In this document: positions 43,013 to 50,540 of the stretch, one piece after another
Layout of the letters: every line of letters begins with the position of its first letter
Position numbering within the stretch: position 1 is the stretch's first letter
From: Bacteroidota bacterium
GTDB lineage: Bacteria > Bacteroidota > Bacteroidia > Bacteroidales > UBA12481
Length of the DNA: 51,167 bases
Direction: 5' to 3'
Assembly: GCA_018669475.1 (NCBI GenBank)
Contig: JABHCC010000204.1
Location: forward strand, 1 to 51,167
Notes under the pieces: model-generated
What the model saw: only the letters and a program-made list of their open reading frames with translations
Database searches by the model: none
Told to the model about the DNA's origin: nothing
Translations under genes and position numbers: made by a program

Positions 43013-44407
43013 ATGATAGCAGTAACAATAGGACGAACTTTTTTGACAGCATACAACGCTAAAACAGAGCAGACAATGACTGCAAAAGAGTTTTTCGAAA
43101 ACGAATTTTTTGAATATTTCTTTAATCATTCCAAATACATGCAATGGGTGACCAATTCACCTTTTGTTCAAATGAGATCTGGCCAGAAACTTCATCGCCT
43201 TGTCCCGGAAGAAAGGAGGGATAAATTAATAACCCTACATACAAAAATCTCCGAGGGTGATAAAGATGCAAGTATTGCAATTGGTTTTCCTGCTTCCGAA
43301 ATTAAGGAATTTGCTACTACTTCCGGTATGGTTACTGACATTGAATTGTTACTTGATGAAGAAGATGCGTATTATTCATGGATTGGTGGTGGTTTGGGAG
43401 TTGGTGTTGCTGGAGGGTATTCAATATTTTTTGATCAGCCAGATATTTTGTTAAAACTATATGAAGGATGGAAATTTTACCGGAGTTACTTAAATGATAA
43501 AACACTTGATCGCCTTAGAGGAAACCAAATTAATACATGGAATGGACAATGGTTAAACTTTTCCTACAATAAATACTTTAGAGAGAATTTTGATTTTGCC
43601 AAGTTACACTCCACAGGAGTTTTTACTGTCAATGAGAAAGTTATTGAGGTTAACACAATCAAATGGAGTGAATTATTTTTTAATGTTTCAAATCGTTTTC
43701 CTCATCATACCCTATCCGGTTATGTGTATAGTTTGGGGCAAACAAACAAGACACTTGGTTTCTATCCTTTCCAATTCGATAAAGCCAGATCTTTAATTCA
43801 ATACTATATCACACTGTTTGGTGAGCAAGCTGCTCTTCAGGATGCAAAACAGTATGAATCAATTTTCGGAATGCATATTAAACGTGCTTGCGAATTGGGA
43901 TCCATAGGCATGCAGGCATTAGAACCACAAGATTTACGGAAATACTTTGGAAAAAACTCTAACTTAAAACTTACTAAACCAAATGTTAAGAATAAGCAAG
44001 GTGAGGGGGAAGCAGAATTTAGCATTCGAAAGGATAATGCATTGAAGAAAGATTATATAAATATTGTAACATACAGAACTTATAAAACTTGGTTATTAGC
44101 TATGATCACAAAAAACAAGGAAGAATCATTAGAATATACTGCTGAAGTCGCAACAGCACTTCACGAGTATAGAGCAGGAGCAACAAAATTAGATCGAAAA
44201 AACCTTATTCAATCAGAATTGCTAGTTGCAAAAGCGAAAAAATCCTTTTTGGATGCACTCACCACCATTATTAGAGATGTAGATAAAAACGATCTGGATA
44301 TTTTCAAAAGCTTAAGAGATCGGGTGCATATGATGTCAGCCGAAGATTTTGGCTATTTCGTAATACTGTTAAAATTTGATTATGCATATGTTGAAAGAAA
44401 TTTATAA
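43013..44407 (+). CDS. cas8: Cascade large subunit, Cas8-like
   Basis: The protein has 464 residues and no motif I can assign with certainty. I call it Cas8 because it lies between cas3 and cas7 in a type I operon that otherwise lacks a large subunit. Its N-terminus (I-A-V-T-I-G-R-T-F-L-T-A-Y-N, then A-K-E-F-F-E-N-E-F-F-E-Y-F-F-N-H) resembles what I remember of Bacteroidota I-B Cas8-type proteins. The CxxC zinc motifs of Cst1-type Cas8 are absent; I see a single cysteine. Cas8 recognises the PAM and recruits Cas3. If this is not Cas8 it is another essential Cascade part. Confidence 0.65.
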   Translation: MIAVTIGRTFLTAYNAKTEQTMTAKEFFENEFFEYFFNHSKYMQWVTNSPFVQMRSGQKLHRLVPEERRDKLITLHTKISEGDKDASIAIGFPASEIKEFATTSGMVTDIELLLDEEDAYYSWIGGGLGVGVAGGYSIFFDQPDILLKLYEGWKFYRSYLNDKTLDRLRGNQINTWNGQWLNFSYNKYFRENFDFAKLHSTGVFTVNEKVIEVNTIKWSELFFNVSNRFPHHTLSGYVYSLGQTNKTLGFYPFQFDKARSLIQYYITLFGEQAALQDAKQYESIFGMHIKRACELGSIGMQALEPQDLRKYFGKNSNLKLTKPNVKNKQGEGEAEFSIRKDNALKKDYINIVTYRTYKTWLLAMITKNKEESLEYTAEVATALHEYRAGATKLDRKNLIQSELLVAKAKKSFLDALTTIIRDVDKNDLDIFKSLRDRVHMMSAEDFGYFVILLKFDYAYVERNL

Positions 44408-44425
44408 AACTTAAAATCAATAACA

Positions 44426-45484
44426 ATGAATACAATTTATATAAGAACCCTTAAAAGAGCTGAACATACGGTATTTTGCGTGGCCGACGGCCAGAAGTAT
44501 TATTACGATCCTCAATTCAACCGGAGAATTCCATATTCAAGCGGACAACAGGTGAAGCGCTCAATGATTGATGCATTATCAACGGAGTTGAATGAAGTCC
44601 CCTCACCCACTAATTTCCTCTTTGATGTAAATAAAAAAGGAGAAATGAAAGAAGGTGAAGTGTATGCAACTTGTGACCCATTATATGCTGATCAATTAAT
44701 AGGTGGCTGGATGAAAGCATCCAAAGGAGGAAAGGAAAGAACTATAAAACGTCGTAGTCCTCTTTCTATTTCGGCAATGCGGGGATTGCATCCTCTGTTA
44801 GCAGGAGTTGTATCTGAGAATATTTCCTTTGATAGAAGTGATAGACCAAATAATGAAGTAATCATTCGGAATGAAAAAGGCGAAGAATTATCAGAGGATC
44901 AAATAGCTATGTTACTCGAAGGGAAAGACAGAAGTCTGAGTCGTAAATGGATTCCTGACAATCCTAGAGCCACCGGTCTTTTTGTTCAAGACATAGCAAT
45001 TGATTTACGCCGATTATTCTGTGTCGCATTGAACAGACTAGAGCCTGAAATCACTGAGGAAACTGAGAATAAGCTTCGGGAACAAGGATGGGAGGAAACC
45101 ATAACTGTATTTGGGAATTGTTTGTTAGTTCCAGTCTCAGTTCGAGACCGTCTGATTCCTGCTTTGGCCTCAGCAGTAGTTAACTGGAGGATAACTTCTA
45201 ATCAAGCACGTACATTTAGCTTGATGGAAACATTGGCCATATCCATTTCTGATAATGCAAATAAAATTGCTGGAAGTATTAGGGCAAAACTCAAAGAGGA
45301 AGAGGAGAATAAAGCAGAACCGATAATTGAAGAAGAAATAAACGGAGTTGAATCATATGTCACACTCGCAGCAGGAGGCTATATCCGCACTAAAAAAGAA
45401 ACTGTTGACGCACTAGAAAAAGCTGAAGAAAAACTAATAGAATTGATGAAGAATTTTAATTATGAAAAACAGACAACAATCTAA
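44426..45484 (+). CDS. cas7: CRISPR-associated protein Cas7 (backbone subunit)
   Basis: Cas7 (Csa2/Cst2/DevR family) subunits coat the crRNA spacer in Cascade. The hallmark is N-R-R-I-P-Y-S-S-G-Q-Q-V-K-R-S-M-I (residues about 33-49). A later R-S-P-L-S-I-S-A-M-R-G-L-H-P and the F-V-Q-D-I-A-I-D-L-R strand fit the RAMP fold. The length of 352 residues is normal. It is the last gene of the effector operon; 174 bp of non-coding DNA separate it from the AbiE genes. Confidence 0.9.
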   Translation: MNTIYIRTLKRAEHTVFCVADGQKYYYDPQFNRRIPYSSGQQVKRSMIDALSTELNEVPSPTNFLFDVNKKGEMKEGEVYATCDPLYADQLIGGWMKASKGGKERTIKRRSPLSISAMRGLHPLLAGVVSENISFDRSDRPNNEVIIRNEKGEELSEDQIAMLLEGKDRSLSRKWIPDNPRATGLFVQDIAIDLRRLFCVALNRLEPEITEETENKLREQGWEETITVFGNCLLVPVSVRDRLIPALASAVVNWRITSNQARTFSLMETLAISISDNANKIAGSIRAKLKEEEENKAEPIIEEEINGVESYVTLAAGGYIRTKKETVDALEKAEEKLIELMKNFNYEKQTTI

Positions 45485-45610
45485 GATTGTATCTAACGTT
45501 TTTTTCATGAAGGAGGTCTAAACCTTTTTTACAGACTCATTGCCAGTTCAGAATGGGAATACAGTATCATAGCCTTGGCAAATAGGTTTATAAAAAAATA
45601 CTATCTTTAG

Positions 45611-45649
45611 TGGTAAGTTAAACCCAAGAAATAAGGGTTTATGTTACCA
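45611..45649 (+). promoter_or_regulatory. Inverted repeat upstream of the AbiE genes
   Basis: TGGTAAGTTAAACCC (45611-45625) and GGGTTTATGTTACCA (45635-45649) are inverted with 13 of 15 positions matching and a 9-nt spacer. It ends 9 nt before the abiEi ATG. AbiEi antitoxins are known to repress their own operon by binding inverted repeats. Confidence 0.65.
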
Positions 45650-45658
45650 TAAATTATA

Positions 45659-46447
45659 ATGGCAATAAGTACGACTCAATACAAAAACATTAAGCCTGAA
45701 CATATTGAATTTCTCCTGTTTCTTGATGATAACGAAATAGATGTATTTGATATTGATCAGGTAAGAGCGGAATATGAAAAGAGCATTGACATTAATGAAA
45801 TGCTGGAGAATTTGTGCCGCCACAAAATGATACACCGCATCGAACGTGGTAAATATGTCAGGTATTCATTCCGAGATCCCTATACAATTTCAAATTATCT
45901 TGTAAGTGATGGTGTGGTTGCATACTGGTCGGCACTAAACTTGCATGGCATGACAGAGCAGATAAGCAATACCGTTTTCGTGCAAACCATAATGAAAAAA
46001 CAGGATAAACAAGTTTTTGGTGTGCAGTATAAGTTTGTGAAAGTAAAGCTTGGGAAATTGTTTGGAGTAGAGATTTCTGGATACGGTAACAATGCATATA
46101 GAATTAGCGACAAGGAAAAAACCATAATTGACTGCTTCGACCTACCTCAATATGGTGGTGAATTTCCGGGAATTGTTCGTGCCTTTGTTTCTCATCGTTT
46201 TAGTCAACAAAAGCTTATTGAGTATGGACAAGGAATTTTCAACCATGCAGCTATAAAAAGAATGGGATACCTTGCTGAGTTGTATGACTTGCCAGTGAAA
46301 AGTTTTATAAGTTTTGCGAAATCCAAGGTGACAAAAACAATAAGCAAATTTGACATAAATGGATCTAATGATGGTGTGATAAAAACTAACTGGGGGCTCC
46401 GCCTGAACATATCAGAAGAGGATATAAAAAAATTCAAGGAGTACTAA
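45659..46447 (+). CDS. abiEi: AbiEi-like antitoxin (type IV toxin-antitoxin)
   Basis: AbiEi proteins neutralise AbiEii toxins without direct binding and repress their own promoter. The 262-residue protein has an N-terminal winged-helix region (about 13-70, with I-H-R-I-E-R-G-K-Y-V-R-Y-S-F) and a central part Y-L-V-S-D-G-V-V-A-Y-W-S-A-L-N-L-H-G that is the typical AbiEi block. I-S-D-K-E-K-T-I-I-D-C-F-D is another family segment. It lies 5 nt before the toxin gene. A strong inverted repeat precedes its start. The pair sits between cas7 and cas4. Confidence 0.85.
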   Translation: MAISTTQYKNIKPEHIEFLLFLDDNEIDVFDIDQVRAEYEKSIDINEMLENLCRHKMIHRIERGKYVRYSFRDPYTISNYLVSDGVVAYWSALNLHGMTEQISNTVFVQTIMKKQDKQVFGVQYKFVKVKLGKLFGVEISGYGNNAYRISDKEKTIIDCFDLPQYGGEFPGIVRAFVSHRFSQQKLIEYGQGIFNHAAIKRMGYLAELYDLPVKSFISFAKSKVTKTISKFDINGSNDGVIKTNWGLRLNISEEDIKKFKEY

Positions 46448-46452
46448 ACAGA

Positions 46453-47313
46453 ATGATATTAAAAAGAGAAATAACAGACAAGGCCAGTGAGCAGGGAGTT
46501 CTTCCTGACACAGTGGATAAGGATTGGGTTTTGGGACATTTCCTACGTTCATTTTTTTCTCATCCTGATGTTTCAAGTCAGTTTGTCTTTAAGGGAGGTA
46601 CTGGCTTGAGGAAGTGCTATTTCTCTGATTATCGCTTCTCAGAAGATTTGGACTTTACATTATTAGACTCTAATTTTGATGTGGATAAATTCATGTTGGA
46701 ATCTATTGCCAAGAAGTGTTCCAAGGAGACAGGAATACTATTTTGGGTACAGAGTTTTGCTGAAAAATCACACAACAATGTAAGTCAGGGATACGAATGT
46801 AAAATCTGTTTCTGGGGTGCGAATCATAAAAAAAATAGTGCACCTGCACCTAAGGAGAGGTGGCAAACCAAGATCAAAATAGATATCAGTTTTACGGAAA
46901 TAGTTCTTACACCCATAGCACAAAAGGAAATCATTCATCCTTATACAGACAATAGCATGTTTGCGGATATTGTAATCCCAATATATTCTTTGACAGAGAC
47001 ACTTACGGAGAAAGTGAGATCATTTTATCAGAGAAGCTATGACGCTCCTCGGGATTATTATGATGTATGGTATCTTCTGAAACATCATAATTTTCAAAAT
47101 TGGAGTGAGATTTTTCGAATACTTGAAGAAAAGTGCTTGATTAAAAATATTGAATTAGACACTTCAATTTTTAGTGATAAGAGCAGATTTCATATTGTAT
47201 CAAAAGCTTGGGAAAGTAGCCTGGCGCGGCATATAGATATTAAAAAACTCCCCAAACCGGAAGACGTATGGGTGTATTTAGATAGGATGCTGTTTAGTAG
47301 TCTATTAAGCTAG
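46453..47313 (+). CDS. abiEii: AbiEii nucleotidyltransferase toxin
   Basis: AbiEii/AbiGii toxins are nucleotidyltransferases; related MenT toxins add nucleotides to tRNA and stop growth. Motif I is K-G-G-T-G-L (47-52) and S-E-D-L-D-F (63-68) carries Asp65 and Asp67. I-K-I-D-I-S-F (about 140) gives the next acidic site, and R-D-Y-Y-D-V-W-Y-L-L (about 199-208) is the C-terminal family motif. All key residues are present, so the toxin appears active. The length of 286 residues is normal. It follows AbiEi after 5 nt. Confidence 0.92.
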   Translation: MILKREITDKASEQGVLPDTVDKDWVLGHFLRSFFSHPDVSSQFVFKGGTGLRKCYFSDYRFSEDLDFTLLDSNFDVDKFMLESIAKKCSKETGILFWVQSFAEKSHNNVSQGYECKICFWGANHKKNSAPAPKERWQTKIKIDISFTEIVLTPIAQKEIIHPYTDNSMFADIVIPIYSLTETLTEKVRSFYQRSYDAPRDYYDVWYLLKHHNFQNWSEIFRILEEKCLIKNIELDTSIFSDKSRFHIVSKAWESSLARHIDIKKLPKPEDVWVYLDRMLFSSLLS

Positions 47314-47322
47314 TTTTAGATT

Positions 47323-47379
47323 TAACCTTTTGTGTAGCTTTACTGTCTTTATAGGTTATTTTGATCACACAAAAGGTTA
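47323..47379. repeat. 13-bp perfect inverted repeat after abiEii
   Basis: TAACCTTTTGTGT (47323-47335) and ACACAAAAGGTTA (47367-47379) are perfect inverses separated by 31 nt. The element lies between the AbiEii and SWIM genes. It could be a transcript hairpin, a binding site or a relic of a small mobile element. Confidence 0.7.
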
Positions 47380-47424
47380 TAGACTATTTGTTCAACTGTC
47401 ATAACAATATTGTCAAATCATAAA

Positions 47425-47721
47425 ATGAACCTATCGAATTTCAGATCAAAAATTTCACCTGTAATCCTGGAACGAGGCAAGGTTTATTATCACAATAACT
47501 CTGTAACTGATCTCAAAATGATGGAAAACGGGCTTTGTTTTGCCTCCGTTGATGGGTCAGGTGAGTATGATGTAGATATTACGATAAGTGAAAATGGGGA
47601 AATTGCAGACTACTTATGTAACTGCCAGGATGAAAATTATCTTTGCCACCATATAGTTGCAGTTTTGTTTTCCATTGAAGAAGTGTTGTCCAGTTGTAGA
47701 AATGAGAAAGTATGGTTTTAA
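47425..47721 (+). CDS. SWIM zinc-finger protein, truncated
   Basis: A SWIM zinc finger has the form C-x-C-xn-C-x-H, here Y-L-C-N-C-Q-D-E-N-Y-L-C-H-H-I-V-A-V-L near the C-terminus. From ATG 47425 the protein has only 98 residues, whereas bacterial SWIM proteins of this type usually continue. A TTG at 47410 is a weaker start. In the +1-shifted frame the sequence goes on with a region that looks like the natural continuation, so a frameshift has probably cut the gene. SWIM domains bind DNA or proteins; the partner here is unknown. It lies between the AbiE pair and UPF0158. Confidence 0.6.
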   Translation: MNLSNFRSKISPVILERGKVYYHNNSVTDLKMMENGLCFASVDGSGEYDVDITISENGEIADYLCNCQDENYLCHHIVAVLFSIEEVLSSCRNEKVWF

Positions 47722-47854
47722 ACAGATGCCTGAATGGCAAAGAATAGTTCAGAATCTGCCTGAAGATGAATTGCGTGTTTTTGTTATCGGATTTGCTATG
47801 AAAAACAAAAAACTCCAAAATGATTTGGTAATTAGTTTTTCGATGCCTGAATAA
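47657..47854 (+). pseudogene. Frameshifted tail of the SWIM zinc-finger gene
   Basis: This second frame overlaps the end of the SWIM gene. From about 47702 it encodes M-P-E-W-Q-R-I-V-Q-N-L-P-E-D-E-L-R-V-F and A-M-K-N-K-K-L-Q-N-D-L. This resembles the segment after the zinc finger in intact SWIM proteins, a W-x-x-I/L followed by L-x-x-E-E-L and a K-D-x-x-L-x-x helix. The frame ends at 47854. It is probably not translated as a separate protein. Alternatively it could be a 50-residue gene from ATG 47702. Confidence 0.45.
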
Positions 47855-47989
47855 AACGATAATCAGTTATATAGAAGAGAATAATTACTAAAATTCTTGA
47901 AGATCAAGTTATTAGAGACTTTTTTATACGCACGGTAATGAGATACGAAAATGTGTAATTATTGAGCTAAAACTAAGTATAACAGAATA

Positions 47990-48559
47990 ATGGCAACACA
48001 ACAATTATTAGATGAGATACTGCAAATCCTTCATTCAGTCAAAGAAGATCAAAACAAGCTGCAGCAAATCCTCCTGTTCTTGAGAAATGAAGTGTACCCC
48101 GAGCAGGAAGAATCAGAAATAATTGAAATACCAGAGAAGTATAAAAAGGTAATACCAGGAATTGCTGATAGCATTGATGCCGGATTGGTATGCTTTCTGA
48201 ACCTGGACACACTTGAGACCGAGGACATATCACAAAGCATGATAGAGGATCCCGATGATTTTGAGGCTATAACTGGTGAATCATTTGAGACTTTGGATCT
48301 AAAGAATCCTAATTGGGATAACTGTATCAGTTTTGAGCCTTTGGATTCGCATGATTCTTTCAAAATAATGGAATACTTTGCTGATGACATAATGGATAAT
48401 AGTTTTCAAAATAAGTTGATAAATGCACTAAGCCATAAAAAGCCATTCGCAAATTTTAAAGCCATCGTCGAGAACTCTCACTGCAGGCAAGACTGGTTCG
48501 ATTATAAAACCATGTGGCTTGAAAATCATGTTAAGAAATTGCTAATATGGGAATTATGA
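47990..48559 (+). CDS. UPF0158 family protein coupled to cas4
   Basis: The 189-residue protein has a helical coiled N-terminus (about 1-40) followed by an UPF0158 (PF03682) domain. Recognisable parts are I-A-D-S-I-D-A-G-L-V-C-F-L-N, then F-E-P-L-D-S-H-D-S-F-K-I-M-E-Y-F, L-I-N-A-L-S-H-K-K-P-F-A-N-F-K and Q-D-W-F-D-Y-K. The family has no established function. Its stop codon overlaps the cas4 ATG by 4 bp (ATGA at 48556-48559), so it is translated together with the adaptation genes. It may be an accessory adaptation or regulatory protein, or a passenger. Confidence 0.8.
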   Translation: MATQQLLDEILQILHSVKEDQNKLQQILLFLRNEVYPEQEESEIIEIPEKYKKVIPGIADSIDAGLVCFLNLDTLETEDISQSMIEDPDDFEAITGESFETLDLKNPNWDNCISFEPLDSHDSFKIMEYFADDIMDNSFQNKLINALSHKKPFANFKAIVENSHCRQDWFDYKTMWLENHVKKLLIWEL

Positions 48560-49068
48560 AACCTACAGGAACACACTTTAATTATTACCATATCTGCCAC
48601 CGTAAATTATGGCTTTTTGCAAATGGGATTACTATGGAACATAATTCGGAGCTTGTTGCCCAGGGAAAACTGATCCATGAATCTACATATCAGAATCGGA
48701 GTGATCGTTATCGGGAGGTTGCCATCGGGGGAATAAAAGTTGACTATTATGATCCTGTGAAGAAGCTGATTAGGGAAGTTAAAAAGTCACCCAAAATGGA
48801 AGATGCTCATGCTTGGCAGCTTAAGTATTACATCTACACTCTTGAGAAGGCAGGTATCGCCGGGGTTGCCGGGTTATTGGAATATCCTAAACTTCGACAA
48901 ACAGAGGAAGTTGTATTAACTGATGACGACCGGACAATTATCCCGGAAATATTGGAATCAATCGAAGGCATTACTGAGCAACAATATGCACCGGAACGAA
49001 AAAATATTAGCTCTTGCAGAAACTGTTCTTATTTTGATTTTTGCTGGACTGTAGAGGAGGAGATATGA
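48556..49068 (+). CDS. cas4: CRISPR-associated Cas4 exonuclease
   Basis: Cas4 is a RecB-like nuclease with an iron-sulfur cluster that trims new spacers and checks their PAM. From ATG 48556 the protein has 170 residues. Its RecB motifs are Asp63 (K-V-D-Y-Y), Glu74 and Lys76 (R-E-V-K-K), and Q-L-K-Y-Y at about 88-92. Four cysteines for the cluster are Cys14 (Y-H-I-C-H-R-K) and Cys154, Cys157 and Cys163 in S-C-R-N-C-S-Y-F-D-F-C-W. An alternative ATG at 48547 would add three residues. The ATG overlaps the UPF0158 stop, and the stop overlaps the cas1 start by 4 bp. Confidence 0.92.
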   Translation: MKPTGTHFNYYHICHRKLWLFANGITMEHNSELVAQGKLIHESTYQNRSDRYREVAIGGIKVDYYDPVKKLIREVKKSPKMEDAHAWQLKYYIYTLEKAGIAGVAGLLEYPKLRQTEEVVLTDDDRTIIPEILESIEGITEQQYAPERKNISSCRNCSYFDFCWTVEEEI

Positions 49069-50069
49069 AAAAGACCTACTACCTATTTAATCCTGGAAGA
49101 ATCTCACGTAAAGACAAAACAATAAAGTTTGTCCCACACGATGACGATGGAAATGATTTACCTGCCAGGTATTTACCTGTTGAGAATGTGGAAGATTTAT
49201 ACGTTTTTGGATCACTGGATGCAAACTCTTCAATGTATAATTTCCTGGGTAAGAACAATATCTCCGCTCATTTCTTTGATTATTATGAAAACTATTCTGG
49301 TTCCTTTATGCCAAAGGAAAGTTTGCTTTCCGGGAAAGTTCTTTTAGCTCAGGTGAAGCATCATATGAATAAAAAATGCCGAATCAGTATTGCACAGAGG
49401 ATACTGGTAGGAGCGGTGTATAATATGCTAAAGAACCTACGATACTATCAAACCAGAGGTAAAGGTATTGAAGCAGAGATTGCCAGAATAGAACATCTTG
49501 AGCAATCAATAACTGAAACTACTGATATTGAATCACTGATGGGTATTGAGGGAAACATCAGAAAGTCATACTACCATGCTTTTGATCAGATTCTTAATGA
49601 CTTTTCTATGGAGGGCCGGTCTTATCGGCCTCCGCTTAATGAGGTGAATGCATTGATCTCATTTGGCAACATGATGTGTTACTCACAGTGTCTCAGAGCT
49701 ATCCATCAAACTCAGTTAAATCCAATCATTTCATTTCTGCATCAGCCTGGTGAAAGGCGCTATTCACTCTCATTAGATTTAGCAGAAATTTTCAAACCCA
49801 TCCTGGTTGATCGGGTTATTTTTAAAGTATTAAACAAAAGAGAAATACAGGCAAAACATTTTGAAAATGACCTGAACAGGATTATTATGAAGGAATCAGG
49901 AAAGAAAATATTTGTTCTGGCCTTTGAAAGCAGGCTTCAGGAAACCATAAGGCATCGCAGTTTAAAACGCAATGTCAGCTACAAATATCTTATAAGGCTT
50001 GAGTGCTACAAGCTTATTAAAGAAATTCTGGATATTGAGCCTTATAAACCTTTTAAAATGTACTGGTAA
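49065..50069 (+). CDS. cas1: CRISPR-associated integrase Cas1
   Basis: Cas1 inserts new spacers into the array together with Cas2. From ATG 49065 it has 334 residues. Catalytic residues by family pattern are Glu162 (M-G-I-E-G-N-I-R-K), His226 (S-F-L-H-Q-P-G-E) and Asp238 with Glu241 (S-L-S-L-D-L-A-E-I-F-K-P). An in-frame TTG at 49041 is rejected because ATG 49065 has a GAGGAGG ribosome-binding site and the typical ATGA overlap with cas4. Together with cas4 and cas2 it forms a tight adaptation operon. Confidence 0.95.
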   Translation: MKKTYYLFNPGRISRKDKTIKFVPHDDDGNDLPARYLPVENVEDLYVFGSLDANSSMYNFLGKNNISAHFFDYYENYSGSFMPKESLLSGKVLLAQVKHHMNKKCRISIAQRILVGAVYNMLKNLRYYQTRGKGIEAEIARIEHLEQSITETTDIESLMGIEGNIRKSYYHAFDQILNDFSMEGRSYRPPLNEVNALISFGNMMCYSQCLRAIHQTQLNPIISFLHQPGERRYSLSLDLAEIFKPILVDRVIFKVLNKREIQAKHFENDLNRIIMKESGKKIFVLAFESRLQETIRHRSLKRNVSYKYLIRLECYKLIKEILDIEPYKPFKMYW

Positions 50070-50332
50070 TGTATGTGATAGCCATGTATGATGTTGGAGA
50101 GAAGCGGGTTGGTAAAATGTTAAAGCATATGCGAAGGTATTTGCATTGGATTCAGAATTCTGTTTTTGAAGGTGAAATAACGGAATCAAATTTAGAGGAA
50201 CTTCGTATTGGGGCTCGTCGTGTAATGGAAGAAGAATCAGACAGTCTTATTATCTTTAAGGCCAGACAAGAAAAATGGCTTGATAAAGAGATAGTGGGAA
50301 TTGAGCGCAGTTCAACTGGACAATTCCTCTAA
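50069..50332 (+). CDS. cas2: CRISPR-associated protein Cas2
   Basis: Cas2 forms the scaffold of the Cas1-Cas2 spacer integration complex. The 87-residue protein begins Y-V-I-A-M-Y-D-V with the conserved Asp8, and the middle part H-M-R-R-Y-L-H-W-I-Q-N-S-V-F-E-G-E fits the ferredoxin-like Cas2 fold. Its first base is the last base of the cas1 stop codon (TAATG), so translation is coupled. The CRISPR leader begins directly after it. Confidence 0.95.
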   Translation: MYVIAMYDVGEKRVGKMLKHMRRYLHWIQNSVFEGEITESNLEELRIGARRVMEEESDSLIIFKARQEKWLDKEIVGIERSSTGQFL

Positions 50333-50540
50333 ATTGTCGATAAGGATATCTTTATCCTAGAACACTGCAATCAAATTAAACGAAGTTCTTTGACATACTG
50401 GAAAACAATATCTTAGAATGATTGTCGATGATAGGGGTTTTAGTCACTATCACAGATCGACAACTATTTCATCTGATTTTACTACATTTACAATAATTAA
50501 CATACTCATAATGAGTATATTTTTTTCAGTCGTCAAACGG
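50333..50540 (+). promoter_or_regulatory. CRISPR leader with several inverted repeats
   Basis: This 208-bp AT-rich stretch lies between cas2 and the first repeat. It contains a 6-bp hairpin (AGGATA 50343-50348, TATCCT 50353-50358), an inverted pair TTGTCGAT (50422-50429) and ATCGACAA (50456-50463) with a further direct TTGTCGAT at 50334-50341, and a palindrome ATACTCAT-A-ATGAGTAT (50502-50518) with a T-run 22 bp before the array. It probably drives array transcription and guides spacer integration. Confidence 0.75.

Noticed and set aside
45500-45520. ATG-AAG-GAG-GTC-TAA and an AGGAGG sequence after cas7
   Set aside because: It gives only a four-residue frame and no gene follows.
45611-45660. 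CreA-like degenerate CRISPR repeat near the AbiE promoter (TACCATA)
   Set aside because: Only seven bases match the repeat and the ATTGAAAT handle is absent.
49041-49064. TTG start of cas1 at 49041
   Set aside because: ATG 49065 has a good ribosome-binding site and the ATGA overlap typical of the operon.
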